Part shown: positions 62,657 through 64,000 of the stretch, piece after piece
Numbering within the stretch: the first letter of the stretch is position 1
Layout of the letters: the number at the start of each line of letters is the position of its first letter
Origin: Cyanobacteriota bacterium
GTDB taxonomy: Bacteria > Cyanobacteriota > Vampirovibrionia > Vampirovibrionales > Vampirovibrionaceae
Reading direction: 5' to 3'
Length of the DNA: 64,000 nucleotides
NCBI GenBank assembly: GCA_019751815.1
Contig: JAIEMW010000005.1
Span: forward strand, 66,603 to 130,602
Notes under the pieces: model-generated
The model's input: only the letters and a program-made list of their open reading frames with translations
What the model was told of the DNA's origin: nothing
Database searches by the model: none
Translations under genes and position numbers: made by a program

Positions 62657-63316
62657 ATGGACAAAATCATTGCGATCTCCGGCAAACAATTTGCCGGGAA
62701 GGATACCTTATGTTTCATATTACTCAAATATCTTCCAGGGTTTCGACGGGTAGCTTTGGCCGATGCTCTGAAGGATGAGTATGCTCAACTGTCAGCAATT
62801 CCCAGAGATCAAGTAGATCGCTTAAAAGCTCAGGAACCCAAAGTTCGGGGAGAGCTGATCGCCTTGGGAAAGAAGCATCGGGAAGAAGATGAGGACTATT
62901 GGGTCAAGAAAGTCTTGGAACAATCCGGCAACAAGATTGTGACGGATCTCCGATTCCTCAATGAAATGAACCGGTTTAAGGAGCATAAGGCTATCTTGAT
63001 TCGTGTTGAAGCTCAGCGTTCGGTCCGGGCAAAACGAGGAAAACTTTGCCATGAAACAGATTTATCAGAAATCGGCTTGGACCATATTACAGATTGGTGC
63101 TTTGTCGTCCAAAACAATAGTTCTCTTGAATCACTGGAACAAGAGGCTAAGCAGATTGCACGGGTCATACAGATTGGTTTTGGCCAGTCTTGTGATACCT
63201 CCAAACAGAAATTGGCACTCCTAGATGGGTTGATCCTGGAAGTACTCATGAACCTTGAACGGTTCTTTGGTAACCAGGCAGAAGCCTTCGCAAAGAAATT
63301 GAGGTCCCAGGTATGA
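62657..63316 (+). CDS. phage deoxynucleoside-monophosphate kinase-like protein
   Basis: 219 residues. P-loop ISGKQFAGKDT (~8-17), VALADALKDEYAQ helix, and a mid-section VTDLRFLNEM (~98) followed by RAKRG are typical of T4 gp1-like dNMP kinases. It supplies nucleotides for phage DNA synthesis. The C-terminal ~60 residues are an extra helical tail. The 4-base overlap with the next small gene implies coupling. Confidence 0.78.
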   Translation: MDKIIAISGKQFAGKDTLCFILLKYLPGFRRVALADALKDEYAQLSAIPRDQVDRLKAQEPKVRGELIALGKKHREEDEDYWVKKVLEQSGNKIVTDLRFLNEMNRFKEHKAILIRVEAQRSVRAKRGKLCHETDLSEIGLDHITDWCFVVQNNSSLESLEQEAKQIARVIQIGFGQSCDTSKQKLALLDGLILEVLMNLERFFGNQAEAFAKKLRSQV

Positions 63317-63459
63317 TAAAAGCCTTCACCCTAACCATTTATCTGGTAAATACACTGTTGTCGCTTTTTGTCCTGAAAATACTTCTGGGAATGGGGATTG
63401 GGCTGCTGGCTGCTTGGTTTCAACTTACCAGTGCTGTCCCAACAAGTGGAACATTTTAG
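63313..63459 (+). CDS. 48-residue hydrophobic protein, possible holin
   Basis: ATGA overlap with the kinase stop at 63313; ends 63459. Two hydrophobic segments (FTLTIYLVNTLLSLFVLKILL and GMGIGLLAAWF, one region split by Gly) with a positive Lys at the start and no signal peptide. Size and coupling suit a small holin; location after a kinase rather than directly beside the lysin keeps this tentative. Confidence 0.5.
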   Translation: MIKAFTLTIYLVNTLLSLFVLKILLGMGIGLLAAWFQLTSAVPTSGTF

Positions 63460-64000
63460 CTATTTTGCTCTATGACACAAAGCTGGATTAAATCCTCGAA
63501 TGCAAATGCCTGCCAAGCCATAGGTTCCATTGGGCTTTCGAGTGACGGGTTGGATACAAACCTTGATTTCCATAAAGCCCGATTCTTCTAAGTGCCGAGC
63601 ATACCGATTGATTTCTTTGTAATACTTGCCTTTTTGAACTTGTTCATAATCGCCTTGAAGGATAACCAAAATGAGACCACCCGGTTTTAAGGTCTTTCGA
63701 AGTCCCTGGAGGGCATCTATACGGTTGGGCCAATACATAATGTTGTTGATGGCAATGATCTTATCAAAGATGATACCAATGGCGGGAAGGTCAGAGACGT
63801 TCGCGTGCCTCAAATCAACCCGTCTTTCCTGGATGGCCTGAAGATTTCTCTCTTTCGCTTGGGCTAACATCAGTTCTGAATAATCAATGCCGACAATATA
63901 ACCAGTAGGCACACGTTTGGCGATCTCTTGAATGGCTACTCCAGGACCAAAGCCGACTTCTAGAATCTTATCCGTTGGTTGAACGTCGAGAATATGAACT
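63460..64000 (-). CDS. class I SAM methyltransferase, paralogue of the moron at 40939 (cut by window end)
   Basis: The reverse frame is open to the window end, so the N-terminus is missing; ~180 residues are visible. ILEVGFGPGVAIQE (motif I), GIDYSELM, LKPGGLIL and YGLAGICI match the methyltransferase at 40939-41715 in order and spacing. The stop lies against the stop of the small hydrophobic gene. Reverse placement again suggests cargo. Substrate unknown. Confidence 0.8.
   Translation of the reverse strand, partial: VHILDVQPTDKILEVGFGPGVAIQEIAKRVPTGYIVGIDYSELMLAQAKERNLQAIQERRVDLRHANVSDLPAIGIIFDKIIAINNIMYWPNRIDALQGLRKTLKPGGLILVILQGDYEQVQKGKYYKEINRYARHLEESGFMEIKVCIQPVTRKPNGTYGLAGICIRGFNPALCHRAK

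Noticed and set aside
1..64000. CRISPR arrays, insertion sequences, rRNA
   Set aside because: None seen: no regularly spaced repeats, no transposase motifs and no rRNA sequence on either strand.

Overview
The window joins about 17.4 kb of ordinary chromosome to at least 46 kb of an integrated, podovirus-like element that runs off the right edge. The host looks like a diderm bacterium: it has TatC, and the element carries an RND/TolC efflux system that needs two membranes. Mid-range GC and the mix of Tat, AddAB-like, polyprenyl synthase and DUF4127 genes would fit a non-photosynthetic cyanobacterial relative (Melainabacteria/Vampirovibrionia type), but that placement is a guess and nothing in the window proves it.

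Region 1 (1-17.4 kb, chromosome): the tail of a QueD/PTPS-family gene and an SDR dehydrogenase; two paralogous proteins with Gly/Met/Phe-rich fronts and the same Asp-rich, EF-hand-like C-terminal module, each followed by a terminator; a reverse block of tatC, a SpoU-type RNA methyltransferase and a DUF4127 protein; a DoxX-like membrane protein; a reverse AddA/AddB-like helicase-nuclease pair; a polyprenyl diphosphate synthase; and a small conserved-looking protein.

Region 2 (17.48-17.66 kb, junction): a CAU tRNA gene broken in its anticodon stem on the + strand faces an intact CAU tRNA on the - strand 70 bp away. This is the best candidate for the left attachment site of the element.

Region 3 (17.9-26.4 kb, metal cargo): a tightly packed + strand operon of a Cys-containing secreted protein, CzcC, CzcB, CzcA, a P1B-type metal ATPase and an Lrp/AsnC regulator. 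Together they would pump divalent metal from the cytoplasm (ATPase) and periplasm (CzcCBA) out of the cell.

Region 4 (26.7-34.1 kb, replication): ParB-like protein, Cas4/RecB-like nuclease, zinc ribbons, a possible ssDNA-binding protein, an archaeo-eukaryotic-type primase, family A DNA polymerase, RuvC-like resolvase, and small HTH and RHH regulators. No replicative helicase or integrase was found.

Region 5 (34.1-36.7 kb, reverse cargo): a three-gene mercury-type module (MerR with its operator, a Cys-rich membrane protein, a Cys-rich thioredoxin-fold protein), an unknown gene, an ArdC-type antirestriction protein and an RHH repressor with two matching operator palindromes.

Region 6 (36.8-63.5 kb, virion and lysis): terminase small and large subunits, portal, scaffold, SU10-type capsid, adaptor, nozzle, ejection proteins including a 1651-residue giant with a ParB-like domain, two tandem 480-residue fibre/spike proteins, a muramidase-like enzyme, an alpha/beta hydrolase, a phosphoesterase, a nucleotide kinase and a small holin-like protein. 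Reverse-strand islands (a SAM methyltransferase; DUF3147 plus a RelE/Phd toxin-antitoxin pair; a tiny membrane protein; a second, related SAM methyltransferase cut by the window end) interrupt the + strand late genes and look like cargo ('morons').

The most unusual feature is the combination: a tailed-phage genome that appears to carry a whole CzcCBA/P1B-ATPase operon and a mer-like operon, plus antirestriction (ArdC, MT-A70) and host-interaction genes.
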